Positions 17,792-26,636 of a stretch of 64,000 nt of DNA are shown here, piece after piece. The DNA is from Streptomyces sp. ICBB 8177. Its GTDB lineage: Bacteria > Actinomycetota > Actinomycetes > Streptomycetales > Streptomycetaceae. The stretch spans positions 68,977 through 132,976 of the forward strand of contig NZ_NSKH01000002.1 of NCBI RefSeq assembly GCF_003144095.1. Reading direction: 5' to 3'. The notes under the pieces were generated by a model, which saw nothing but the letters and a program-made list of their open reading frames with translations, made no database searches and was not told where the DNA came from. How positions within the stretch are numbered: the stretch's first letter is position 1; every line of letters starts with the position of its first letter. The position numbers and the translations under genes are program-made.

Positions 17792-18769
17792 ATGCCGAAC
17801 ACCGCCACGCGCAGCGGCCCCGACGCCCCGACGCCCGCGCCCCCACCGGCCAAGGTCGCGTCCCGCCGACCCGCCGCCTCCCAACTCCAGCGCCGCTCAG
17901 CCCGGTTGGGGTGGCTCTTCGCCTCGCCCGCCCTGCTGGTCATCGCCGCCGTGCTGCTGTTCCCCATCGTCTTCTCCGTGGTGATGTCGTTCAGCAACGT
18001 CGACGTGACCGGCAGCGGCATCCACCTGTCCGGCACCACCACCGGCAACTACGGCATCCTGTTCGACTCCGCGCGCTGGCGCCACGCGCTGTACTTCACG
18101 GTGCTCTACACCATCGGCACGGTCGTCGTGGAGATCGTGCTCGGCACCGCCATCGCCCTGGTCCTGGAACGGCTCAGGACCGGGCGCGGCTGGATGATGG
18201 CACTGCTGCTCATGCCCTGGGCGATGATCACGGTCATCTCCGCCCAGCTGTGGGCGTACATCTACAACGGTGTCTACGGCGTGCTCAACTCCGCGCTGCA
18301 CCCGCTGATCGGCCACGACGTCAACGTGCTGGGCACCCCCGTGGAGGCCGCCGTGGCGATGGCCGCCGCCGACATCTGGAAGACCACCCCGTTCGTCGCC
18401 ATCATCGTGCTCGCCGGACTCGTCATGCTGCCCGGTGACATCGTCGAGGCCGCCCGCATCGACGGGGCGAGCGCCTGGACCACCTTCTGGCAGGTACGGC
18501 TGCCACTGCTGCGGCCCACCCTGGCGATCGCCGTGATGTTCCGCATCCTCCAGGCGTTCGGGCTGTTCGACCTGCCGTTCGTGCTGACCAACGGCGGACC
18601 CGGCACCAGCACCGAGTCGCTCGCGGTGCTCGGCTACCGCGTGCTGTTCACCGACCTGAAGTTCGGCCCCGGCGCGGCGGTGGCCACCAGCACCGCCGTC
18701 CTGGTGCTCATCGGCTGCCTGCTGTTCCTCAAGGTCTTCCGCGCCCAGGTCGGAAGCGAGGAGAACTGA
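17792..18769 (+). CDS. Sugar ABC transporter permease, MalF-type
   Basis: 325 residues, about six membrane segments after a 40-residue disordered Pro/Ala-rich head. The EAA loop that contacts the ATPase is EAARIDGASAWTTFWQVRLPLLRP (about residue 225). ATG at 17792. No ATP-binding gene is in the operon; in Streptomyces the shared ATPase MsiK, encoded elsewhere, normally energises such systems, which is inferred here. Confidence 0.94.
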   Translation: MPNTATRSGPDAPTPAPPPAKVASRRPAASQLQRRSARLGWLFASPALLVIAAVLLFPIVFSVVMSFSNVDVTGSGIHLSGTTTGNYGILFDSARWRHALYFTVLYTIGTVVVEIVLGTAIALVLERLRTGRGWMMALLLMPWAMITVISAQLWAYIYNGVYGVLNSALHPLIGHDVNVLGTPVEAAVAMAAADIWKTTPFVAIIVLAGLVMLPGDIVEAARIDGASAWTTFWQVRLPLLRPTLAIAVMFRILQAFGLFDLPFVLTNGGPGTSTESLAVLGYRVLFTDLKFGPGAAVATSTAVLVLIGCLLFLKVFRAQVGSEEN

Positions 18770-18770
18770 C

Positions 18771-19640
18771 ATGACGACGACGCCCGATCCCCGCACGCCG
18801 TCCATCCCTTGGCGCAAGCGCCCGGTGGCCCGCTGGCTCAACGGCACCAACCTGGCCGCGCTGCTCGTCGCGCTCTTCGTGGCACTGCCGCTGTACTGGC
18901 TGGTCAGCAGCTCCTTCAAGAGCACGACGGAGGTCGCCACCTCCGACCTGTTCCCGCACCGGCCGACCGGCGCCAACTACTCGTCCGCGTTCTCCACGTA
19001 CCACTTCGCCACCTACATCGAGAACTCCGTCATCGTCGCCGTCGTCACCACCGTGCTGGTGCTCGCGCTCGGCACGTTCGCCGGGTACGCGATGGGCCGG
19101 CTGCCGGTGCGCGGTCGCGGCGGCATCATGGTGGCGCTGCTGATGATCTCGCTCTTCCCGACCGTCGCGCTGGTCGCGCCGCTGTACCTGCTGATGCGCG
19201 ACGTCGGCTGGCTCAACAGCTACCAGGGCCTGATCATCGCGTACACCGCGCTGGACCTGCCGTTCGCCGTCTGGATCCTGCGCAACTACTTCCTCGCCAT
19301 CCCCAAGGAGATGGAGGAGGTGGCATGGATGGACGGCGCCTCACCGGTGCGCACGGTGGTGTCGATCATCCTGCCGCAGGCGCTGCCCGGGCTGTTCACC
19401 GCCGGCGTGTTCACCTTCGTCGCCGCGTGGACGGAGTTCCTCGTCGCGCTGTCGCTGGACAGCGAGGACCGCTACCGCACCATCCCGGTGGGCATCGCGC
19501 TGTTCGGCGGGCAGTACACGACGCCCTACGGCACCATCTTCGCCGCCTCCGCCGTGGCGATGTTCCCGATCGCGCTGCTCGTGCTGATCTTCCGCAAGGC
19601 CGTCGTCTCCGGACTGACGTCCGGCGCGGTCAAGGGGTAG
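18771..19640 (+). CDS. Sugar ABC transporter permease, MalG-type
   Basis: 289 residues with six membrane segments. EAA loop EEVAWMDGASPVRTVVSIILPQALPG around residue 185. Starts 1 bp after the stop of the MalF-like gene, within its GAGGAG-proximal end, so the two are translationally coupled. Forms the membrane channel with the preceding protein. Confidence 0.94.
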   Translation: MTTTPDPRTPSIPWRKRPVARWLNGTNLAALLVALFVALPLYWLVSSSFKSTTEVATSDLFPHRPTGANYSSAFSTYHFATYIENSVIVAVVTTVLVLALGTFAGYAMGRLPVRGRGGIMVALLMISLFPTVALVAPLYLLMRDVGWLNSYQGLIIAYTALDLPFAVWILRNYFLAIPKEMEEVAWMDGASPVRTVVSIILPQALPGLFTAGVFTFVAAWTEFLVALSLDSEDRYRTIPVGIALFGGQYTTPYGTIFAASAVAMFPIALLVLIFRKAVVSGLTSGAVKG

Positions 19641-19663
19641 GCGCCCAAGGCCCTGCCGACCCT

Positions 19664-19692
19664 GGCGGGCCCGCCACCGCGGCGGGCCCGCC
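19664..19692 (+). terminator. Hairpin between the permease and glucosidase genes
   Basis: Two copies of the self-complementary word GGCGGGCCCGCC separated by ACCGC form a 12-bp perfect stem. Likely attenuator or processing site before the GH13 gene. Confidence 0.55.
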
Positions 19693-19757
19693 ACGAAACC
19701 ACCCCCACCCGTGCCGCCCGGAAAACCCCACCGCCGACGGAAAGGCACCACCGCTCC

Positions 19758-21350
19758 ATGCTCCCGTTCCGCCCCGCGCCCTCCTGGCTCGCCGACGCCG
19801 TGCTCTACCAGATCTACCCGCAGAGCTTCGCCGACGCGAACGGCGACGGCATCGGCGACTTCGCCGGCATCGCCGCCCATCTCGACCACCTCGCCTGGCT
19901 CGGCGTCGACACCGTCTGGATCAACCCCTGCTTCGCCTCGCCGATGCGCGACGCCGGATACGACGTGTCCGACTACTTCACCGTCGCGCCGCGCTACGGA
20001 ACCGATGACGACCTCGCGGACCTGGTGGAACGCGCCCGGCAACGCGGAATCCGCGTGCTGCTCGACCTGGTCGCCGGACACACCGCGGTCGAGCACCCGT
20101 GGTTCCGCGCCGCCGCGGACGACCCGGCCGACCACCGCTACGTGTGGTCCGACGCCGACCCGCTCCCACCCGGCTTCGTGCCCTCGCCCGGCACCCGCCC
20201 CGGCGGCTACCTGCCCAACTTCTTCGACTTCCAGCCGGCGCTCAACTTCGGCTACGCGCGCCCCGATCCGGCCGAACCCTGGCGGCAGCCGGTGGACGCC
20301 GAGGGCCCGAAGGCCAACCGGCGGGCGCTGCGCGAGATCATGGACCACTGGCTGACCCGGGGCGTCAGCGGCTTCCGGGTCGACATGGCCTCCTCCCTCG
20401 TCAAGGACGACCCCGGGAGGAAGGAGACCGCGCGGCTGTGGACCGAACTGCGCGGCTGGCTCGACGAGACCCACCCGGACGCCGTGCTGCTGTCCGAATG
20501 GGGCGACCCCGCGGTCTCGGTGCCGGCCGGGTTCCACGGCGACTTCTTCCTCCAGTTCGGCGGCGAGACCGACGGGCTGCCGCTGCGGTCGCTGTGGAAC
20601 ACCCGCACCGGCACCGACCGCGACGAGTGGGGCCCGGACCCGTGCTACTTCGACGCCGCGGGCACCGGCTCGTTCGCCGGCTTCGCCGCCGCGTACGCCG
20701 CCGCCACCGATGCCATCGGCGAGCCCGGGCACATCGTGCTGCCCACCTCCAACCACGACTTCGCCCGCCTCGCCTGCGCCCCGCGCGACGCGGCCCAACT
20801 CCCCGCCGCCTACGCCTTCCAGCTCACCTGGCCGACGCTCCCCGCCATCCACTACGGCGACGAGATCGGCATGCGGTACGTGCCGGGCCTGCCGGACGTC
20901 GAGGGGAGCGTGCTGGGACCGCGCTACAACCGTGCCGGAAGCCGCACGCCCATGCAGTGGGACGACGGCCCCGGCGCCGGCTTCTCGACCGCGCCGCCCG
21001 AGCGCTTCTACCTGCCGCTCGACCCCGACCCGGCCCGCCCCAGCGTCGCCGCCCAGCGGCGCGACCCCGGATCGCTGCTGCACACCGTCCGCGAACTGAT
21101 CCGGCTGCGCCGCGCCACGCCGGATCTCGGCTCCAGGAGTCCGGTGCGAGTGCACAACGACGGCTATCCGCTGGTGTACTCACGCGGCGAACACCACCTC
21201 GTCGTGGTCAACCCCAGCGACCGCACCGCCACCGCCCCGTTGCCCGACCCGGCCCACGCCCGCGCCACCCGGCTGATCGGCGAAGGCGTCCGCGTCGGCC
21301 CGGACGGCATCAGCGCGGACCCGTTCGGCTACGCGGTGCTGCGCCACTGA
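19758..21350 (+). CDS. GH13 alpha-glucosidase
   Basis: 530 residues, no signal peptide, so cytoplasmic. The GH13 (beta/alpha)8 signature is complete: YQIYPQSFADANGDGIGDFAGI (residues 18-39), nucleophile D209 in GFRVDMA, acid/base E247 in LLSEWGD, and transition-state stabiliser D334 in SNHDFAR. Resembles the alpha-1,4/1,6-glucosidase and sucrose/trehalulose hydrolase branch (GH13_23/30). Placed last in the ROK-ABC operon, it would hydrolyse the imported alpha-glucoside. Exact substrate not determinable. Confidence 0.93.
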   Translation: MLPFRPAPSWLADAVLYQIYPQSFADANGDGIGDFAGIAAHLDHLAWLGVDTVWINPCFASPMRDAGYDVSDYFTVAPRYGTDDDLADLVERARQRGIRVLLDLVAGHTAVEHPWFRAAADDPADHRYVWSDADPLPPGFVPSPGTRPGGYLPNFFDFQPALNFGYARPDPAEPWRQPVDAEGPKANRRALREIMDHWLTRGVSGFRVDMASSLVKDDPGRKETARLWTELRGWLDETHPDAVLLSEWGDPAVSVPAGFHGDFFLQFGGETDGLPLRSLWNTRTGTDRDEWGPDPCYFDAAGTGSFAGFAAAYAAATDAIGEPGHIVLPTSNHDFARLACAPRDAAQLPAAYAFQLTWPTLPAIHYGDEIGMRYVPGLPDVEGSVLGPRYNRAGSRTPMQWDDGPGAGFSTAPPERFYLPLDPDPARPSVAAQRRDPGSLLHTVRELIRLRRATPDLGSRSPVRVHNDGYPLVYSRGEHHLVVVNPSDRTATAPLPDPAHARATRLIGEGVRVGPDGISADPFGYAVLRH

Positions 21351-21438
21351 CCGCCCGCCGCACCCCGCCGCCGACCGAGGCCGTAGGCTGTCCCGCGTTC
21401 CACGGCGGGGTACCGCGATCTTCGGTCGGCGGGCGGAC

Positions 21439-23307
21439 ATGGAGGACGGAGCAGCGGTGGCAGGCGCAGGAGCTGAGGCCGACGGCGGGCCCGAGGACAG
21501 GCTGCTCGCGGGACGGTACCGGGTGCGCGGCGTGCTCGGCCGCGGCGGCATGGGCACGGTGTGGCTGGCGGTCGACGAGGTACTCGGCCGCGAGGTCGCC
21601 GTGAAGGAACTGCGCACCTACTCCGACGCCTCCGGCGCGGAACTGGCCGAACTGCGGGTGCGCATGCGGCGCGAGGCCCGGGCGGCGGCCCGCGTCCGCA
21701 GCGGCGGCGTGATCGCCGTGCACGACGTGGCGGAGGAGGACGGGCGTCCGCTCATCGTGATGGAGCTGGTCGACGGCCCGTCGCTGGACGACGTGCTGCA
21801 CGAACGCGGCACCCTCGATCCCCGTACCGCCGCGGGCATCGGCGCCCGGGTCGCCGAAGCCCTGGCGGCCGCCCACGCGGCGGGCGTGCTGCACCGTGAC
21901 GTCAAGCCGGGCAACGTCCTGCTGGAGCGCGGCGGACGGGTGGTGCTGACCGACTTCGGCATCGCCACCATGGACGAGCCCGGCGACGGCACGCCGTCCA
22001 ACCTCACCAAAGCCGGCCATCTGGTGGGCTCCCTCGACTTCATCGCGCCGGAACGCGCCCAGGGCATGAACCCCGGCCCGGCGTCCGACGTGTGGTCGCT
22101 GGGCGCGATGCTCTACGCGGCGGTCGAGGGCGGATCGCCCTTCCGGCGCAGCGCCGAGTGGTCGACCCTCGCCGCCATCGTCACCGACGAGCTGCCGGAG
22201 CCGGTGCGTGCGGGCGCGGAACTGGGCGCCGTGCTGCGGGAGTTGATGCGCAAGGACCCGGCGGCCAGGCCCGACGCGACACGCGCGCGTGTGCTGCTCG
22301 ACGCGGTGGCGGCGGGAACGCCCGTTCCGTCGGCCTCCGGCGGCCCCGTCGACCCCCGGGTCGCGAGCCCGGCCCCGGCCGGATTCGGGCCGGCGCCCGC
22401 CCCGTACGCGGACCCGGTGACCGCGGACCCCGAACCTGCGGCGTCCGCCGTACCGCCCATGCCGGGCGGGCCCGAGTCCGCGCAGACCGCCCCCGATGCC
22501 GAGACGCGTCCGGGGCCCGGCTGGCGGCCGCCGCGTATCGCGGGCGGTGACGGGCAGGGGCGCCCGCCGCGCGAGAGCCGCAACCGGGGCAGGACGGCCG
22601 TCATCGCCGCGGCGGCGGCCGTCGTCCTGGCGGGCGGCGGCGTGGCCTGGTCGCTGGTCGGCGGGCCGGGCGGATCCCGCTCCGGCACCTCACCGCAGGC
22701 CATGCCGTCCATCCCGGGCAGCCTGCCGTCCGGATCGGCCGGCACCGGCTCGCCGTCCCACAAGGCGGGTTCGCCGTCCGCGTCGGCGTCCCGCTCGGGC
22801 GCCGCCGCCCCCTCGGCAAGCGGTACGACATCGTCCGCGCCGGGATCGGGCAGCCCCGCGAAACCCCGCTCCGACGGCAAGCCCGGTACGGGCAAGGGCG
22901 GGTCCTCGCAGGGTGGCGCGGGCGCCCCCAGCGCCAGTGCGCCCGACCTGCCGCCGCCCTCCTCCGACGCCGGCTACATCCCCGGCTCGGTGGCGTCGGC
23001 GGACGGCTGCGTGGCGTGGCTGGACTACAAGGTCTCCGGCTCCGGCGGTTTCGCCATGGGAAGTGTGGAATCCAGCGGCAACGACTGCGAGATGCACTTC
23101 TTCCGCGCTTACCCGTCCAACACCCAGTCCAGCCAGAACCTCAACAGCTTCCACACCACCAACGGCGCCCAGAAGCTGTCCACCGACTGGTACTGGGACG
23201 GCGGGGGTTACTACGCCGGCGTGTGCGTGTGGGAGGCCGGACACGACAACGAGTCCAACTGCGGTGCCCGCTACTACGTGGCGAACGGTCACCTCTCGTC
23301 CGAGTGA
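21439..23307 (+). CDS. Membrane Ser/Thr protein kinase with a secreted sensor domain
   Basis: 622 residues. The PknB-type kinase domain (about 26-290) is complete: GRGGMG loop, K56 in VAVKEL, HRDVKPGN with D154, and DFG at 172-174, then SLDFIAPERA. A Pro/Ala-rich juxtamembrane linker leads to one membrane helix at 386-408. Outside lies a 100-residue Ser/Gly/Ala-rich spacer and a C-terminal domain of about 115 residues with four cysteines and many Trp/Tyr/Asn (GCVAWLDY, DCEMHFFRAY, WYWDGGGYYAGVCVWEAG, SNCGARYY). It lacks PASTA repeats, so the ligand differs from PknB-type muropeptide sensing. Monocistronic by position. Confidence 0.93.
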   Translation: MEDGAAVAGAGAEADGGPEDRLLAGRYRVRGVLGRGGMGTVWLAVDEVLGREVAVKELRTYSDASGAELAELRVRMRREARAAARVRSGGVIAVHDVAEEDGRPLIVMELVDGPSLDDVLHERGTLDPRTAAGIGARVAEALAAAHAAGVLHRDVKPGNVLLERGGRVVLTDFGIATMDEPGDGTPSNLTKAGHLVGSLDFIAPERAQGMNPGPASDVWSLGAMLYAAVEGGSPFRRSAEWSTLAAIVTDELPEPVRAGAELGAVLRELMRKDPAARPDATRARVLLDAVAAGTPVPSASGGPVDPRVASPAPAGFGPAPAPYADPVTADPEPAASAVPPMPGGPESAQTAPDAETRPGPGWRPPRIAGGDGQGRPPRESRNRGRTAVIAAAAAVVLAGGGVAWSLVGGPGGSRSGTSPQAMPSIPGSLPSGSAGTGSPSHKAGSPSASASRSGAAAPSASGTTSSAPGSGSPAKPRSDGKPGTGKGGSSQGGAGAPSASAPDLPPPSSDAGYIPGSVASADGCVAWLDYKVSGSGGFAMGSVESSGNDCEMHFFRAYPSNTQSSQNLNSFHTTNGAQKLSTDWYWDGGGYYAGVCVWEAGHDNESNCGARYYVANGHLSSE

Positions 23308-23377
23308 CCCCGCTCGGCGTGCGCCCCGAGACCGCCGGCGGCCCGACGGGCCCTACTCACGGGCCAGGGCACCGCGT

Positions 23378-24541
23378 TCACGAGGGCACGGCGCCTCGCG
23401 TCCGGGGCCGGCTCGCGGGAAGCCGCAGCAGCGGCGCGGCGTGCAGGCCGGGGCGGGCGCGGGTCAACCCGGTCCGGAAGTCGACCGTGTCCCGCCCGCG
23501 CAGGCCCAGGCCCTCGGCGGCGCAGCGGAACGTGGCATAGCGGGCGGTCGGGTGCCTCGCGACGGCGTCAGCCGCCCACGTGTCCAGGGCCGACAGCGCG
23601 GCGCGCACGCCACCGCCGGGCATGCCGTCGCGGCCGGCGCCGGCCAGGGCCGCCGCCCGGTCCCTTTCGCGTTGCACCTCGTTGAACCCGCACACCCGCC
23701 AGGCGACATCCTCGGCGTCGCGCAGCGTCGGGCACTGCCGCGCGTACAGGGCGTGCGCGAGGCGGTTGCGGCTCAGCACGGTGCCCAGCGGAAGGCTGAA
23801 GACCGAGGCGCTCGTCGGGGTCAACGGCACCGGGCGGCCGGTGTCGCGGACCAGGCAGCCCCCGCGCAGGCCACGGGCGGCCGCCGCCAGCAGCGCGCTG
23901 GCCTCCGAGGGATGCCATTCGAAGACCCCGGACACCGCACGGCAGTGCTCCGCGGTGAGCGTGGACCGGTCGTCCCCCAACCGCGGTGACAGATCCTCCT
24001 CGGGGATCTCGCAGTCCAGTCCCGGGCCGGCCACGTGGACCCGCGTGGTGACCCCCGCGGTGGCGCAGGCGGCGACGACCAGCGCGTCCGGCAGCGGACT
24101 GAGCAGTGTCGGCTCGTCCCCCCGGGCGAGGACGTCACCGCCCACGTCCACGACGTCCACCTCCCCGTCGCCGTAGCGCTCCACCACCTCCCGTATCTGC
24201 CGCGCCAGCCCGGGCACACCGCCGTACGGGTCCAGCAGCCCGATGTCCGGGGCCAGTTCGGCGGACAGCCGCGGCAGCGTCGACCCGGCGGGCGCGACGG
24301 GCCGGGTGCCCGGGGTGAACAGCGGTACGCGCGGCGTCAGTTGACGCAACCCCGTGAAGTCACCGGGCCCGCGGGGGCCCGGCACGGGGTCCACCACCAG
24401 GCGTTCCCACGCGTAGCTCAGCATCACGGCGGGGCGGCCCGGGTACAGGGCGTTCGCCACGACAGTGGTGCCGATGGGATCGCCACCGCCACCGGCCGCG
24501 ATCAGGACGCGCCTGCCGCCGCGCTCCGCGGACCCGGTCAC
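23378..24541 (-). CDS. DUF1152 protein in the ATP-grasp/radical SAM locus
   Basis: 387 residues of the DUF1152 family: Gly-rich N-terminus RVLIAAGGGGDPIGT, VDVVDVGGDVLARGDEPTLLSPLPDAL in the middle, and FEWHPSEASALLAAAARGL. No catalytic assignment is known. The N-terminal VLIAAGGGGD and VDVGGD patterns suggest a nucleotide or sugar-phosphate binding Rossmann-like fold (inference). GTG start at 24541, AAGGGGG upstream. It lies 29 bp after the radical SAM gene and is presumably co-transcribed with it. Confidence 0.85.
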   Translation of the reverse strand: MTGSAERGGRRVLIAAGGGGDPIGTTVVANALYPGRPAVMLSYAWERLVVDPVPGPRGPGDFTGLRQLTPRVPLFTPGTRPVAPAGSTLPRLSAELAPDIGLLDPYGGVPGLARQIREVVERYGDGEVDVVDVGGDVLARGDEPTLLSPLPDALVVAACATAGVTTRVHVAGPGLDCEIPEEDLSPRLGDDRSTLTAEHCRAVSGVFEWHPSEASALLAAAARGLRGGCLVRDTGRPVPLTPTSASVFSLPLGTVLSRNRLAHALYARQCPTLRDAEDVAWRVCGFNEVQRERDRAAALAGAGRDGMPGGGVRAALSALDTWAADAVARHPTARYATFRCAAEGLGLRGRDTVDFRTGLTRARPGLHAAPLLRLPASRPRTRGAVPS

Positions 24542-24570
24542 GAGGCGTCCCCCTTCCCCCGCGGGGCGCC

Positions 24571-26004
24571 TCAGTGCTCGGCCGTCGCGGTCAGGCCGGA
24601 GATGCGCACCGGCTCGCCGATCGCCTTGCGGGCCCGGGCGTTGCCCCGGTGCAGGCCTTCGTAGTACGCGCGGTCCCGCTCGATCACCTCCCGGGAGAAC
24701 AGCATCCAGGACAGGATGTCGCGGTACTTGAAGCCGTCCGCGGTCAGCTGGACGCGGTCGGTGGGGAGCCTGCGCAGCAGCCCCAGTTCCTCGGCGGCGC
24801 CGAGCACGGGCTCGAAGAGGTGGGCCGACTCCCGGTACCCGAACCGGTCCAGCTCGCGCAGGTCCAGGTCGAACAGGTCGAGCACCAGCCGCTTGCGGAT
24901 GAGTTCCTCGTCGGTGAGCACGAAACCGGTGCGTGGGGTCAGCGTGTGGTCGCGGGCCGACCTGATGTAGTCGCCCACCTCGGCCATGCTCGGTTTGACC
25001 GCACCGACCATGTAGTCGACGGTGCTGGTGTAGCTGCGTGCCCCCGCGCCGAGGCCGAGCAGCGGGACGCCGTGGAACGTCAGCACCTTCTGCTGGTAGC
25101 CGCCGCGTCCCAGCCGCTTGTAGCGAACGTTCGACTCCTGGACGTAACCCGCCTGCTTGAAGCGCTCGTTGGCGTAGTCATAGCGCTCGTAGAGGCCGGG
25201 ATTCCACATGTACTGGTACTTGCCGGTCCGGGAGAACCAGGCGTCGGGGCGGACCGTCAGGAAGTAGGTGCTGATGGTCTCCGGCGCCAGCAGGGCGAGT
25301 TCGTCCACCGAATGCCGCCAGCTCTCGTCGGTCTGACCGGCGAATCCCATGATGAGGTCGGTGGACAGGTTCGCCAGTTCGAGGTCGCGGACGATGGCGA
25401 CGGCCTCACGGATCACCCGCTCGTTGGCCTGACCCCGTCCGGCGGCGCGGATCTCCTCCGGCACGAGCGACTGGATGCCGATGTTCGCCCGGGTCAGCCC
25501 CATCGCGATGAGCCCGCGCAGGGTGGCCGGCTCGTTGACGATGGAGTCCGGGGTCGCCTCGATGGCGACTTCCTCCACCGTGCTGCGCCAGTTGGGGTAG
25601 ACCTCGTCGAGAGTGGCGAAGAGCTGCTCGAAGTGGCGCGGGGACAGCAGGCTCGGCGTGCCGCCACCGATGTAGACGGTCCGCAGCCGCCGGCTCTGGA
25701 TGACCTCGGTGTGATCGCGGATCTGCGTGCACAGCGCGTCCATGTACGCGTCGTACACGTCGGCGTCCTCGGAGATGACGGTGTAGAGGTTGCAGAACCC
25801 GCATTTGTAGCGACAGAAGGGCACGTGCAGATAGAGGTTGAGCTCCGGGACCGTGTGGTTCGTTAAGTCGCGGGCCCAGATGTCGTCGATGCGCAGCGAA
25901 TCGGGCAACGGCCGGTAGGCGGAGCGGGAGGGATAGGCGTAGTTGAACGGTGGAATGACTCCCTCCGCCAGGTAACCGGCGAGTTCGTCCCTGACACTGT
26001 TCAC
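24571..26004 (-). CDS. HemN/HemW-like radical SAM enzyme
   Basis: 477 residues. The radical SAM cluster motif is C64xxxC68xxC71 in FCRYKCGFC, followed by YIGGGTPSLL (111-120), ANIGIQSL, and FAGQTDESW, as in the coproporphyrinogen III dehydrogenase-like (HemN/HemW) superfamily, with a C-terminal HemN-like domain. In specialised metabolism, HemN-like enzymes act as SAM-dependent methyltransferases or cyclopropanases; the location beside ATP-grasp ligases favours such a tailoring role over heme synthesis. GTG start at 26004 preceded by a strong AAGGAGGAG. Divergent from the MFS-ligase operon. Confidence 0.88.
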   Translation of the reverse strand: MNSVRDELAGYLAEGVIPPFNYAYPSRSAYRPLPDSLRIDDIWARDLTNHTVPELNLYLHVPFCRYKCGFCNLYTVISEDADVYDAYMDALCTQIRDHTEVIQSRRLRTVYIGGGTPSLLSPRHFEQLFATLDEVYPNWRSTVEEVAIEATPDSIVNEPATLRGLIAMGLTRANIGIQSLVPEEIRAAGRGQANERVIREAVAIVRDLELANLSTDLIMGFAGQTDESWRHSVDELALLAPETISTYFLTVRPDAWFSRTGKYQYMWNPGLYERYDYANERFKQAGYVQESNVRYKRLGRGGYQQKVLTFHGVPLLGLGAGARSYTSTVDYMVGAVKPSMAEVGDYIRSARDHTLTPRTGFVLTDEELIRKRLVLDLFDLDLRELDRFGYRESAHLFEPVLGAAEELGLLRRLPTDRVQLTADGFKYRDILSWMLFSREVIERDRAYYEGLHRGNARARKAIGEPVRISGLTATAEH

Positions 26005-26636
26005 GGGTGTTCTCCTCCTTGTATTGCCCTTGTGCTGCCCTGGCGTTCACCGCGCTCTTCGTGAAGCCGCGGAATTCTGCGGAATTCCGTCAGAACGCGA
26101 TACGGGAACCGCTCAGCGTTGCCGCGGTCTCTTCAGCCGTTGCGGATCGTGCCGGGCGATGGACGGAAAGACGGGCCCCATGGGGCGGAACACGCGCTGT
26201 CGCCGCGCTCTGTCGCACGCAAGCCGGGCGAGGCGGACGCGTGGGTGGGCGTCGCCCTGGGGCTGAGGACGTCGGCCGGCGCAAGAGCCCGAAACCCCCC
26301 CGGCGACTGCCTCGACAAGTAAATACACGTCAGGTCACAGGCCGACAGGCCCGGATGCTACGACTCGTCACATTGTCGCGCACCCCCTGCTCGTGTCTTC
26401 CTACGAACCTCGTCGCCGACGCCGGTTCGGGGGATGAGCCGTGCAACACTGCGAAAACCGGCGCTGAGGGCGGACGGTTTCCGCCGCGCCGATCCATGAA
26501 GTCTCCACATCCCGGAAAACCCGAGGTCTGACCGGGTGTGCGGATCGCCGGAGACCGAGTTCGCCGGAATTTCAGGTCAGTTGGAATCGGTGGCCGAGCA
26601 GCACGCCGCCATGGACACGGGGGCGGTGAGAACGCT
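26005..26636. promoter_or_regulatory. 632-bp divergent promoter region of the biosynthetic locus
   Basis: Separates the radical SAM gene (minus) from the MFS-ligase operon (plus). Lower in G+C than the neighbours at its left end. Holds two direct copies of CGGAATTC (26070-26077 and 26080-26087), which together make a GGAATTC-type dyad 70 bp upstream of the radical SAM start and could be an operator. I see no credible coding frame or peptide precursor here. Confidence 0.4.

Noticed and set aside
24571..26004. Housekeeping coproporphyrinogen dehydrogenase (HemN) or HemW
   Set aside because: It is set among ligase and exporter genes and the sequence around the cluster motif (CRYKCGFCNLY) differs from the usual HemN/HemW pattern; assigned only as HemN-like.
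26005..26636. Possible RiPP precursor peptide for the radical SAM enzyme
   Set aside because: Short frames here have no ribosome site and no leader-core pattern, and the radical SAM enzyme lacks a SPASM or RRE domain.
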